Assembly: GCA_947444195.1 (NCBI GenBank)
Contig: CANEZL010000015.1
Span: forward strand, 36,262 to 100,261
Origin: Methylobacteriaceae bacterium
GTDB lineage: Bacteria > Pseudomonadota > Alphaproteobacteria > Rhizobiales > Beijerinckiaceae
DNA length: 64,000 nt
Direction of reading: 5' to 3'
This document shows positions 56,211 through 63,878 of the stretch, one piece after another. The notes beneath the pieces are model-generated. The model was not told the DNA's origin, searched no databases, and was given only the letters and a program-made list of their open reading frames with translations. Position 1 is the first letter of the stretch, and every line of letters starts with the position of its first letter. Made by a program: the position numbers and the translations under genes.

Positions 56211-56320
56211 CATACCAGATCCGATCGATCCCTTCGGGACGGCGGATCTGGGCTTCGCTCAGGCGCCGCGCGGGCTCGGTCGATACGACCCCCGCTTCGA
56301 TCAAGCGGAGATCGTATCAG
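56211..56320. repeat. 110-nt hairpin repeat at convergent gene ends, copy 2
   Basis: Matches 16101-16210 over its whole length with about a dozen substitutions. The stem GATACGACCCCCGCTT/AAGCGGAGATCGTATC has two mismatches here. It lies between the convergent AEC gene and the 80-codon gene, and its last bases supply that gene's stop codon (TGA, 56317-56319). Confidence 0.78.
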
Positions 56321-56559
56321 GCGTCGTCCTGCGGCGCGAAGACCTCGCCCTCGGCGGCGAGCCGGGTATCAGCGAGGTCGCGGTACTCGGCGACGAGGCG
56401 GCGCAGGTCCGGGTCCGCCGGGGCAGCGCCCCGCCCCGCGATCAGGTCCGCCGCCCGCGCCTCGGCCGTCTCCGGCCCGCCGGGCCCGCGCGCGAGGGCG
56501 GCGGCGATCTCCGCCCGCTTGGCGGCGAGGGCGTCCGCCGTGCCGTCGCGATCCTGCAT
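56317..56559 (-). CDS. Small hypothetical protein
   Basis: An 80-residue hydrophilic, helical protein (AAKRAEIAAALARG, AEYRDLADTRLAAEGEVF) of unrecognised family. ATG 56559 has GGAGG about nine bases upstream, which favours real translation. The stop codon and last two residues fall inside the 110-nt repeat, so the C-terminus may have been reset by that element. It is the gene after the NTF2-like gene on the same strand. Confidence 0.55.
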   Translation of the reverse strand: MQDRDGTADALAAKRAEIAAALARGPGGPETAEARAADLIAGRGAAPADPDLRRLVAEYRDLADTRLAAEGEVFAPQDDA

Positions 56560-56654
56560 CGAAGCCTCCGTGCCGCGGGCCTCCCCGATCGGACGGCAAT
56601 CGCGCGCGGGGCTCCCGGTTCCGCCGGCGGCTTCCTGCCGCCGCGCCCTCCGGT

Positions 56655-57086
56655 TCAGTTCCAGGTGTGCAGCACGGTCCGCCACGCGCCGTCGCGGCGC
56701 TCGAGGACGTTGACCCAGTTGCCCTCGAAGGTCTTGCGGGCGCCGCCCTCGCCGGGGCCCGACATGGCCCAGCGCCCCGTGGCGACGAGGATGTCGCCCC
56801 TCGGCTGCACCGCGTTCACGGCGGTCCTGTGCCCGTCCCACCCCTTCGCCTTGAGGCCCGAGAAGAACTTGGCGATGCCCTCCCCGCTCTGGGGCTGACC
56901 CTTGGTCACGACGACGGCGTCCGCGGCGTAGAGCTTGGACAACGCGTCCATGTCGCCGGCATTGTAGGCGGCGTCCCAGGTATCGGCCGCCGTCTGCGCC
57001 TCGCGCAGGTTCTGGTCCGCGCGGACGGGAGCACTCAGCAGGAGTGCAGTGCCGAGGAACGCGCAGGCGGTCAGTCTGGTGCGCAT
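56655..57086 (-). CDS. Secreted NTF2-like (SnoaL/DUF4440-type) protein
   Basis: A 143-residue protein with a signal peptide (residues 1-23, ending PVRAD) and a cone-shaped NTF2-like fold: ADTWDAAYNAGDMDALSKLY (about 33-52), AADAVVVTKGQ, a FFSGLKAKGWDGH segment and the strands ILVATGRWAMSGPGE and TFEGNWVNVLERRDGAWRTV. Members bind small hydrophobic ligands or act as steroid isomerase-type enzymes; the ligand here is unknown. ATG 57086 has GGGAGGA upstream. It diverges from the VTT-domain gene across about 250 nt. Confidence 0.8.
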   Translation of the reverse strand: MRTRLTACAFLGTALLLSAPVRADQNLREAQTAADTWDAAYNAGDMDALSKLYAADAVVVTKGQPQSGEGIAKFFSGLKAKGWDGHRTAVNAVQPRGDILVATGRWAMSGPGEGGARKTFEGNWVNVLERRDGAWRTVLHTWN

Positions 57087-57335
57087 CACGATGTCCTCCC
57101 GATGATTGCGTGGCCGAATCCGTGCCACGAAGACAGTTTACGGGCTGCGGATCTTGCGTAAATCCCGCGCGCGGATACTCCCTGACAGGGTGCGAGGATT
57201 GAATAGACTGCGTGCCTCGGCGGATCGGTCGGGTTTTCCGGGACGCCATGGCCCGCCCGCGTGCCATGCCGGCTCAGGAAACCCGCGGGCCCTTCGCGGC
57301 TTTGTGAGCAGGGTGATGCGGGCGGGGACGAGCGC

Positions 57336-58013
57336 GTGTTGGGCAACGGGGTTTGGCGCGACGGGCTGGTGGTGACCGCCGCCGCGGCCGTGACGGTGGC
57401 GATCTGGTACCTGCTGCCGGTGGATGCGTGGCTGCGCGGCTTCGGGGCCTGGGCGACGGGGCTCGGCGCCTACGGGCCCCTGGCCTTCGCGGGGATCTTC
57501 GTGCTGGCCACCCTCCTCGTCATCCCCTGCACGCCCCTCACCATCGCCGGCGCGGTCGCCTTCGGCTGGTGGTCGATGCCCGTCGTGCTCGCCGCGGCGA
57601 CGCTGGGCTCGCTCCTGGCCTTCCTCGCCGGGCGCTCGCTGCTGCGGGAGCCGGTGCGGCGGCTCATCGACCGCCGGCCCCGCTGGCGGGCCACCGCGGA
57701 GGCGGTCGGCGACGGGGACTGGCGCCTCCTCGTGCTCCTGCGCCTGAGCCCCTTCGTGCCCTTCAACGCGCAGAACTACGCCCTCGGCATCACCGATGTG
57801 GGCTTCTGGGCCTTCCTCGTCTCCACCGTGCTCGGCATGCTGCCGGGCACGGTGCTCTGCGTCTATCTGGGCGTGATCGGGCGCGCGGCGGGGCAGGAGG
57901 GGCCGGTGCACTGGCTCTCCCTCGGCCTCGGCCTCGCCGCCACCGTCGGCCTCGTCGTCCTCACCCGGCGGCGGGTCCAGGCCAAGCTGAGCGCACGGGG
58001 GGCCCGCGCATGA
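57336..58013 (+). CDS. VTT/DedA-type (TVP38/TMEM64) membrane protein
   Basis: A 225-residue inner-membrane protein of the TVP38/TMEM64 (VTT) family, linked to lipid scrambling. It has about six helices. The signature segments are FVLATLLVIPCTPLTIAGAV (with the conserved Pro-Cys-Thr-Pro) and FGWWSMPVVLAAATLGSLLA. Then comes LLRLSPFVPFNAQNYALGIT, with the conserved Arg-x-Ser-Pro-x3-Pro pattern. GTG 57336 is chosen, with GGGGACG upstream; a longer frame starts at ATG 57261. Its stop overlaps the phospholipase D-like start by four bases (ATGA), so the two are co-translated. A role in phospholipid handling is likely. Confidence 0.85.
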   Translation: MLGNGVWRDGLVVTAAAAVTVAIWYLLPVDAWLRGFGAWATGLGAYGPLAFAGIFVLATLLVIPCTPLTIAGAVAFGWWSMPVVLAAATLGSLLAFLAGRSLLREPVRRLIDRRPRWRATAEAVGDGDWRLLVLLRLSPFVPFNAQNYALGITDVGFWAFLVSTVLGMLPGTVLCVYLGVIGRAAGQEGPVHWLSLGLGLAATVGLVVLTRRRVQAKLSARGARA

Positions 58014-59521
58014 CCATCGCCGTCGAACCGCCCCGCGCCGCCGATCCCGTGGCGCCCCCCGCCCTCGGGCGATCCGTCTGGCGGCGGGAGGAGGCCGCCC
58101 GCGCCGCCCTCCTCCACGACGGCGCGGCCTATTTCGCGGCGGCCCGCGCCGCGCTCCTGGCCGCCCGCCGCTCGATCCTCCTGATCGGCTGGAGCTTCGA
58201 TCCGCGCACCCGCCTGCGCCCCGGCACGGACGGGGAGAGCCTCGGCGACCTCCTCGTCCGCCTCAAGGCCGAGCGGCCGGAACTCGCCGTCCGCCTCCTG
58301 GTCTGGACCCTGCCCTGGCCCCTCTCGGCCAACACCGACATGAAGCCCGAGGCGGTGCGCGCGCAGCTGGGCCCCGGCATCGACTACCGGGTGGACGCCG
58401 CCCTGCCCTACGGCGCCTGCCAGCATCAGAAGATCCTCGTGGTGGACGACCGCGTCGCCTTCTGCGGCGGCAGCGACTTCGAGGCCAACCGCTGGGACAC
58501 CCCCGCCCACCGCGACCGCGAGACCCGGCGCCGCCTGCCCTCCGGCGAGCCCTACCCGCCCCGGCACGACGTGATGATGCTGGTGGACGGCTCCGCCGCC
58601 CGCGCGCTCGGCGACCTCGCCCGCCGGCGCTGGCTGGAGGCGACCGGCGAGACCCTCGCGCCCGAGCCCCCGGCCGCGCCCGAGACGCCGGACGCGGGTC
58701 CGGAGCACGATCCCTGGCCGGGCGCCGTCGTGCCCGATCTCGAAGGGGTGGGCGTGGCGCTCGCCCGCACCGCGCCCGGGATCGGCGGACGCGCCGAGAT
58801 CCGCGAATGCGAGGCGCTCTACCTCGACCAGATCCGGGCCGCGCGCCGGACGATCTACCTGGAGAACCAGTACTTCACCTCTCCCCTGATCGCCCGGGCG
58901 CTCGCCCGCCGGCTGGCCGAGCCGGACGGGCCCGAGATCGTGGTGGTGCTGGCCGCCTGCAGCCCGAACGGGTTCGACCGCCTCACCATGGACAGCGCCC
59001 GCCGCGGCCTGATCCGCTGGCTGAGATCCAGGGACCGCCACGACCGCTTCCGCATCCGCGCGCCCCATACCGAGCGCGGCCTGCCGATCCTCGTCCATTC
59101 CAAGGTGGCGGTGTTCGACGACCGCGTGCTGCGGGTGGGCTCGGCCAACCTGAACAACCGCTCCTTCGGCTACGACAGCGAGTGCGACCTCGTGGTGGAG
59201 GCCGCCGACGGCCCCGCGGGCGCGGCCACCCGCGCCGCGATCGCCCGCCTGCGCGACCGGCTCCTCGCCCACCACGCCGCCTGCCCCCCCGAGAGCTTCG
59301 CGGCGGCGGCGGCGCGGGACGGCCTCTGCGCCGCCCTGGACGATCCGGGCCTCGCCCCGACGCGGCGCCTGTGCGGTCTCGTCGCCTCGCACCGCTCCCT
59401 GCTCGCCCGCTTCATCGAGGCCTTCCACATCGGCGATCCGGTCGGGATCGGCGATGCCTGGCGACCCTGGCGCCGGCGGCGCCTGATCCGGCGCATGGCG
59501 CGGACCCTGCCGGAGGCGTGA
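58010..59521 (+). CDS. Phospholipase D-family protein (cardiolipin synthase-like)
   Basis: A 503-residue PLD-superfamily enzyme with two HKD motifs: HQKILVVDDRVAFCGGSD (about 139-156) and HSKVAVFDDRVLRVGSANLN (about 360-379), each with downstream Gly-Ser. It may hydrolyse phospholipids or transfer phosphatidyl groups, as in cardiolipin synthase. No signal peptide or membrane helix is clear. Translation is coupled to the VTT membrane protein through an ATGA overlap. In other bacteria VTT and PLD domains are sometimes fused in one protein, which supports joint action at the membrane. Confidence 0.88.
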   Translation: MTIAVEPPRAADPVAPPALGRSVWRREEAARAALLHDGAAYFAAARAALLAARRSILLIGWSFDPRTRLRPGTDGESLGDLLVRLKAERPELAVRLLVWTLPWPLSANTDMKPEAVRAQLGPGIDYRVDAALPYGACQHQKILVVDDRVAFCGGSDFEANRWDTPAHRDRETRRRLPSGEPYPPRHDVMMLVDGSAARALGDLARRRWLEATGETLAPEPPAAPETPDAGPEHDPWPGAVVPDLEGVGVALARTAPGIGGRAEIRECEALYLDQIRAARRTIYLENQYFTSPLIARALARRLAEPDGPEIVVVLAACSPNGFDRLTMDSARRGLIRWLRSRDRHDRFRIRAPHTERGLPILVHSKVAVFDDRVLRVGSANLNNRSFGYDSECDLVVEAADGPAGAATRAAIARLRDRLLAHHAACPPESFAAAAARDGLCAALDDPGLAPTRRLCGLVASHRSLLARFIEAFHIGDPVGIGDAWRPWRRRRLIRRMARTLPEA

Positions 59522-59544
59522 GAGGCGGCCCGAGAGACGGGTTC

Positions 59545-60345
59545 TCAGCCCGCGCCGATCTCGATCTCGGCGAGCAGCGGCAGGTGGTCGGAGGCGACGG
59601 CCGCGAGCCCGCTGCGCACCACCGCGACCCGCCGCACCCCGACGCCCGCGCCGACGAGCACGTGGTCGAGGCGCAGGCAGGGCCAGCGCGTCGGGAAGGT
59701 CGCGCCCCGGCCCGCCGTCTCGGCGGCGAGGCGCCGGGCATCGCTGAGACGGGCGGCAAGCCGCCGATAGGCCCGCGACCACGGCGTGGCGTTGAGGTCG
59801 CCCATCAGCACCAGCGGCGCCCGGGCGGCGGGGCTGCCGAGCCAGTCCGGCCCCAGCAGCGCCTCGGCCTGCGCGATCCGCTCCCGCCCCGACAGGCCGA
59901 GATGGGTGTTGAACACCTGCAGGCGCTGCACCCCGGCCTCGACCTCCACCCAGAGGGCGCCGCGCGCCTCGAGCCGGGGCCGGCGCGGATGGCCGGGCAG
60001 GGCCCCCGCCCGCACCAGGCGCGAGGGCAGCCGCGAGAGCACCGCGTCGCCGTAGCGCTCGCCCGCCATCTCCAGGGCCGGGTGGAAATGGTGGTGCATC
60101 CCGAGATGGCGGGCGATCTCCGCCGCCTGGTCGAGGCCCCCCGTGCGCGCCCGCCCGCAATCCACCTCCTGCAGGGCCACCACGTCCGCCGCGCAGGCCG
60201 CCACGACGGCGGCGATGCGCTCGGGGGCGATCCGCCCGTCGAGGCCGCGGGCGTGCCGGATGTTGTAGGTGAGGAGGCGGATCAAGGCGGGCTCCGGTTC
60301 GGTCCGCCGGAGATAGGGCGGCGCTCCGGCCGGCGCGCGCTCCAC
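59545..60345 (-). CDS. Endonuclease/exonuclease/phosphatase (EEP) family hydrolase
   Basis: A 266-residue magnesium-dependent phosphodiesterase of the EEP fold. Motifs are LLTYNIRHARGLDGRI (about 24-39), VVALQEVDCGRARTGG (metal Glu), FNTHLGLSGRER, VLMGDLNATPWSRAYRRLAA (Asp-x-Asn) and the closing SDHLPLLAEIE (Asp-His). The substrate may be nucleic acid, inositol phosphate or sphingolipid. The start is uncertain: the first 20 residues are Pro/Arg-rich and an internal start near residue 21 is plausible. It converges on the VTT-PLD pair, whose partners in other genomes often include an EEP gene. Confidence 0.83.
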   Translation of the reverse strand: MERAPAGAPPYLRRTEPEPALIRLLTYNIRHARGLDGRIAPERIAAVVAACAADVVALQEVDCGRARTGGLDQAAEIARHLGMHHHFHPALEMAGERYGDAVLSRLPSRLVRAGALPGHPRRPRLEARGALWVEVEAGVQRLQVFNTHLGLSGRERIAQAEALLGPDWLGSPAARAPLVLMGDLNATPWSRAYRRLAARLSDARRLAAETAGRGATFPTRWPCLRLDHVLVGAGVGVRRVAVVRSGLAAVASDHLPLLAEIEIGAG

Positions 60346-60484
60346 CGCGGGATGGCGGCCCGGCCCGACGAAAAAGCCCGCCCGGCAGGGTGCCGGACGG
60401 GCCAGTTCTCGCGTCTTGGGAGACCGATGGTAGCGCTCGGCCCGCGCCGGTCACATCCCCCGGATGGGGTATGCGGCCCGGGCC

Positions 60485-60700
60485 TCAGAGACCCTCGTAG
60501 GCGGCGATCTCCGCGAGCGCCCGGTCCGGATCGGGGGCGGCCGACAGGGAGGCGCCGAGGAGCAGGAGGAGCGCGGCCAGCACCGCGAGGGCGGCGAGCG
60601 GCGCGGTGAGGCGCGCGGCGTGGCGCCGGCCCGCATGGATCAGGGCGAGGCCGAGGGCGAAGGCGCAGATCTGGGCGGCGGATGCGGACAGGCCCGTCAT
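60485..60700 (-). CDS. Small two-span membrane protein, unknown
   Basis: A 71-residue protein with two predicted helices (AQICAFALGLALIHAG, about 9-24, and LTAPLAALAVLAALLLLLGA, about 31-50) and a short acidic tail. I recognise no family. ATG 60700 has AGGGGAG upstream on the minus strand. It is followed downstream by a 140-nt space that leads to the EEP gene on the same strand. Confidence 0.5.
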   Translation of the reverse strand: MTGLSASAAQICAFALGLALIHAGRRHAARLTAPLAALAVLAALLLLLGASLSAAPDPDRALAEIAAYEGL

Positions 60701-60825
60701 GGGGTGGCTCCCCTGAGCGCGGTGCGGAGAGGCGGGATCCGGTCGTCCGCGATCCTCAGCGCGATCCGAGCGGGGATGGAGCATGCCGCCGCGTCCGTGA
60801 GGGCGCCCGCGTCATGTTTTTCGGG

Positions 60826-60990
60826 ATCATCGTGCGACCACAAGAGGATCGAGCGTGCCGCTGTTTCCGTGAAAAGGCAGCGCGCTCTGGAGCACGATGC
60901 GGAAAAGTGGAATCCGGTTTTCCGACATCATCGTGCGACCACGAAGAGATGGAGCAGGCTGCTGTTTTCCGTGAAAAAGCCGCATGCTCT
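60826..60990. repeat. Tandem repeat of about 65 nt with GCGGAAAAGTGG-type core
   Basis: Units at 60826-60888 and 60927-60990 (101-nt period) start ATCATCGTGCGACCAC and end GC-x-CTCT. Between them lies GATGCGGAAAAGTGGAATCC with its inverted partner GGTTTTCCGACATC. This word is a widespread repeat in Hyphomicrobiales. It fills the 288-nt space between two small membrane genes. Confidence 0.65.
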
Positions 60991-61210
60991 AGCGGAAGAC
61001 GGGCAGGCCGAGGCCGATGAGGAAGAGCCCGCCGGTGAGGAGCAGGCCGGCGGCGATCTCGTAGCGGGCGCGCTCCCGCGGGCGGCGCGTCGCCCGCAAC
61101 GCCGCCACGAGGCCGGCCACGAGCCCGGCGGCGCTCAGCAGGAACAGGCTCGACAGCGGTCCGCTCAAGGTCAGGCATCCTCTCCAGGGGCCGGACCGGC
61201 CAGATTGCAT
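60989..61210 (-). CDS. Small two-span membrane protein, unknown
   Basis: Up to 73 residues with two hydrophobic helices (LSSLFLLSAAGLVAGLVAAL and YEIAAGLLLTGGLFLIGLGL). No family recognised. ATG 61210 has no Shine-Dalgarno. A TTG at about 61168 (LSGPLSS) has GGAGAGG upstream and may be the real start, which would give about 59 residues. Its TAG stop falls in the last bases of the neighbouring tandem repeat. It is divergent from the Rrf2 gene. Confidence 0.4.
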   Translation of the reverse strand: MQSGRSGPWRGCLTLSGPLSSLFLLSAAGLVAGLVAALRATRRPRERARYEIAAGLLLTGGLFLIGLGLPVFR

Positions 61211-61352
61211 TCAGTTCGACTGAACAGGGGTCGTACCCGCGCCGCATGACCCATTTGGGGTAAGCGGCCGGGCGGAGACCGCACCCGCCGATCACATCTG
61301 CGCGTGCGGGCTCGCCGACACCGACGGCGCGCGGTTGACGCGGGGCGCATTC

Positions 61353-61373
61353 ATGTAACATGATCGGTTACAT
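61353..61373. promoter_or_regulatory. Perfect inverted repeat over the Rrf2 gene start (operator)
   Basis: ATGTAAC-N7-GTTACAT, a perfect 7+7 bp inverted repeat of 21 nt, covers both candidate start codons (61360 and 61372). TTGACG at 61335-61340 fits a -35 box; a -10 about 17 nt on would fall inside the repeat and put the transcript start at or near ATG 61372. It looks like an autoregulatory operator for the Rrf2-family protein. Confidence 0.7.
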
Positions 61374-61836
61374 GAGACGGGACAGCAGATTGTCGGGCGT
61401 CCTCCACGTCCTCCTGCACATGGCCGAGACCGACGGGCCCGTGACCTCGGAGCGGCTCGCCGCCGCGATGGGGACCAACCCGGTCGTGGTGCGCCGGATC
61501 ATGGCGGGCCTGCGCGACATGGGCCTCGTCGCCTCGGGCAAGGGCCATGGCGGGGGCTGGACCATCGCCTGCGACCTCGACCGCGTGACCCTGGACGACG
61601 TCTACCGCGCCCTCGGCGCGCCGGAGATCCTCGCCCTGGGGCACCGGAGCGCGGCGCCGCACTGCCTCGTGGAGCAGGCGGTCAACGCCGCCCTGGCGGA
61701 CGCCTTCCGGGAGGCCGAGAGCCTGCTGCGCGCCCGCCTCGGCGCCGTCACCCTGGGCCGGCTCAGCGCCGATTTCCACGCGCGCCTGAGCGGGCGCGGC
61801 CTCTGCGGCCGGACGGAGCCGACCGATGAAGCCTGA
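61372..61836 (+). CDS. Rrf2-family transcriptional regulator
   Basis: A winged-helix regulator of about 154 residues. Features are [20 protein letters not shown] (about 5-24), the recognition helix region [20 protein letters not shown], the wing [20 protein letters not shown] and an LDDVYRALG helix. Of the three Cys used for an iron-sulfur cluster in IscR, only one (PHCLVEQAV) is present, so it is the cluster-free YwnA/CymR-like type. ATG 61372 (MRRDSRLSG) is preferred; ATG 61360 is possible. Both lie in the inverted repeat, suggesting autorepression. It overlaps the methyltransferase gene by 11 nt. Confidence 0.88.
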   Translation: MRRDSRLSGVLHVLLHMAETDGPVTSERLAAAMGTNPVVVRRIMAGLRDMGLVASGKGHGGGWTIACDLDRVTLDDVYRALGAPEILALGHRSAAPHCLVEQAVNAALADAFREAESLLRARLGAVTLGRLSADFHARLSGRGLCGRTEPTDEA

Positions 61837-62533
61837 CGCGCCGCCGCAGCCCCTCGACTTCGTGGCGGCCTTCTCCGATCCGGAGGCCGCCGCCCGCTAC
61901 GCCGACGGCCCGCGCCGCTTCGTGCCCGGCCTCGAGGCCCTGCACCGGATGACCGGCATCCTCCTCGCCGAGCACGCCCCGCCCGATGCGCGGGTCCTGG
62001 TGCTGGGTGCCGGCGGCGGGCTGGAGCTGCGCGCGCTCGCCGAGGCGCAGCCCGGCTGGCGCTTCGTCGGGGTCGATCCGGCGGGGGAAATGCTGCGCCA
62101 GGCCGAGCGGATGCTCGGCGCCCTGATGGAGCGGGTGACCCTCGTCGAGGGCTATATCGCGAACGCGCCCCCCGGGCCCTTCGACGCCGCGACCTGCCTG
62201 CTCACGCTGCACTTCCTCGCCGCGGACGCGCGGACGGAGACGGTGCGCGGCATCCACCGGCGCCTCCGGCCGGGGGCGCCGTTCGTGGCGGCCCATGGCA
62301 GCCTCCCGCCCGGGGACGGGAGCCGGGCGCGCTGGCTCGCGCGCTACGAGGCCTACGCGGTGGCCTCCGGCGCCGAGCCCGAGCAGGCGGCACGGGCGCG
62401 GGCGGCGGTGGAGGCCAGCCTCCCGCTGATCGGCCCCGACGCGGACGAGGTCATCCTGCGGGCGGGAGGCTTCCACGCGGTCGAGCCGTTCTTCAGCGCC
62501 TTCACGTGGCGCGGCTGGGTCGGACGGGCCTGA
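61826..62533 (+). CDS. Class I SAM-dependent methyltransferase
   Basis: A 235-residue Rossmann-fold methyltransferase. Motif I is [20 protein letters not shown] (about 54-73), the acidic residue at the end of beta 2 is [10 protein letters not shown], and [14 protein letters not shown] serves as motif II/IV. C-terminal helices end in [12 protein letters not shown]. It lacks motifs that would name its substrate. Its start overlaps the Rrf2 gene by 11 nt, so the regulator and enzyme are translated together and probably controlled by the inverted repeat upstream. Confidence 0.87.
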   Translation: MKPDAPPQPLDFVAAFSDPEAAARYADGPRRFVPGLEALHRMTGILLAEHAPPDARVLVLGAGGGLELRALAEAQPGWRFVGVDPAGEMLRQAERMLGALMERVTLVEGYIANAPPGPFDAATCLLTLHFLAADARTETVRGIHRRLRPGAPFVAAHGSLPPGDGSRARWLARYEAYAVASGAEPEQAARARAAVEASLPLIGPDADEVILRAGGFHAVEPFFSAFTWRGWVGRA

Positions 62534-62696
62534 GGCCCGGCTCCGCCGGATCGCGGGCCGCCCCTCCCCGCAAGGAGAAGGGGACAAGCGCCCCTCCGGC
62601 CACGGGGCGGCGTTTTGTGGGAGACAGGGGCCGGGGTCGGCTGCCAAGCTGCGGCCGGCCGACCGCGTCCGGACGGCCGCCTCCCCCGGGGGTCCC

Positions 62697-63257
62697 ATGC
62701 GCTTCCTCGCCGTGCTCCTGCTGCTCGCCGCCCCGGCCCGGGCCGAGGTCCTGATCCGGGTCGACAAGGACGCGCAGCGCATGACGGTGAGCGTCGACGG
62801 GCAGCCGCGCCACGACTGGCCGGTCTCCACCGGCACCGCGCGCTACGACACGCCGAACGGCCGCTACCGCCCCCTGCGCATGGCGCGCAGCCACTTCTCG
62901 CGGGAATGGGACGACGCGCCGATGCCGCACGCGATCTTCTTCACGGGCCAGGGGCATGCCATCCACGGCTCGGGCCAGGTCCGGCGGCTCGGGCGGCCGG
63001 CCTCGCACGGCTGCGTGCGGCTGGCCCCGGGCAAGGCGGCGGCCCTGTTCCGGCTGGTGACGGCGGCGGGGCCCGCGCGCACCCGCATCGCGGTGGAGGG
63101 GTCCCTGCCCGGGGGGATGGCCGACGCGGCCGACGACGCGGGCGCCGCCGCGATGTCGGCGGGCATGCAGATGGGCCTGGGCGGGGGCTTCGCGGAGCGG
63201 CCCGTGCGGCGGCGGGGCGGCCCGGCCGCGGGCCTGCTGCCCGAGGATCTCTGGTAG
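62697..63257 (+). CDS. L,D-transpeptidase (YkuD family)
   Basis: A secreted enzyme that forms 3-3 peptidoglycan cross-links or attaches proteins to the wall. The 186-residue product has a short signal peptide (residues 1-16, ending ARA) and the YkuD domain: LIRVDKDAQRMTVSVDG, TPNGRYRPLRM, HAIFFTGQGHAIHGSGQVRR (conserved His) and the catalytic Ser-His-Gly-Cys in GRPASHGCVRLAP (Cys about 104). The C-terminal 50 residues are Gly/Ala-rich. ATG 62697 is used. Confidence 0.92.
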   Translation: MRFLAVLLLLAAPARAEVLIRVDKDAQRMTVSVDGQPRHDWPVSTGTARYDTPNGRYRPLRMARSHFSREWDDAPMPHAIFFTGQGHAIHGSGQVRRLGRPASHGCVRLAPGKAAALFRLVTAAGPARTRIAVEGSLPGGMADAADDAGAAAMSAGMQMGLGGGFAERPVRRRGGPAAGLLPEDLW

Positions 63258-63398
63258 GCGCCGCGCGGAGCCTTCCCGAAACACCGCCGAAGCTGAACGG
63301 CGGCCGCGGCCGCGCTTCAGCGGCCGTGCAGGGGCGGGCGCCTAGAACGGTCCCGCACGGCCCCTCCGGCCGCGCGGGATCTTTCAAGGGACAAGGCC

Positions 63399-63722
63399 AT
63401 GAAGAGGCTTGCCGCGCTCTCCGCCGCCGCGCTCATCGGGCTCGGCGCGCTCAACCCCTCCGCCGCCGAGGCCCGCGGACGCGGCGGGGCCGTAGCCGCC
63501 GGCGTGATCGGCGGCCTCGCCGCGGGTGCGCTCCTGGGCTCCGCCCTCTCCGAGGCGCGGGCCGCCCCGGCCTACGGCTACGGCGACCCCGACGGCTATC
63601 GCCCCGTGGCGCGCGGCTACGTGGAGGAGCCGGTCTACGCCTCGCCCCGCTACGCCCCGCCCCGCTACGCGCCCCGGCACTGGGAGCGCGACTGCGACCG
63701 CGACGGGTATGGCGGCTGGTAG
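63399..63722 (+). CDS. Secreted Gly/Tyr/Pro-rich small protein
   Basis: A 107-residue protein with a signal peptide (residues 1-25, ending AAEAR), a Gly/Ala-rich hydrophobic stretch (VAAGVIGGLAAGALLGSALS, about 31-50) and a Tyr/Pro/Arg-rich tail with repeats of YAPPRYAP type. The pattern is common in uncharacterised surface or envelope proteins of Hyphomicrobiales. ATG 63399 follows AAGGGACAAGG. Function unknown. Confidence 0.7.
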   Translation: MKRLAALSAAALIGLGALNPSAAEARGRGGAVAAGVIGGLAAGALLGSALSEARAAPAYGYGDPDGYRPVARGYVEEPVYASPRYAPPRYAPRHWERDCDRDGYGGW

Positions 63723-63770
63723 CCGGCGCGCCCGCGCCCGGCCGTCCCGGCGGAGGCCGGGACCGAACAT

Positions 63771-63878
63771 CTAGAGCATCGTCCCGAAAGGTGGTTGCCG
63801 GCTTTCGGAAAAAGACGATGCAAAATCAAGAGCCTGGCGCATCGTCCTGGATCTGATTTCCAGCACGATGCGCTAGAG
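63771..63878. repeat. CTAG-bounded MITE-like repeat, copy 2
   Basis: 108 nt, about 85 percent identical to 35661-35768, with the same CTAGNGCATCG left end and CGATGNGCTAG right end. An IS5-family element abuts its right CTAG. Confidence 0.75.

Noticed and set aside
52857..56213. Very long open frame on the minus strand opposite kdsD, DUF4336 and AEC genes
   Set aside because: Its translation is Arg/Gly/Pro/His-rich low complexity with no family motif, while the plus strand carries clear proteins. It arises from the high GC third-position bias.
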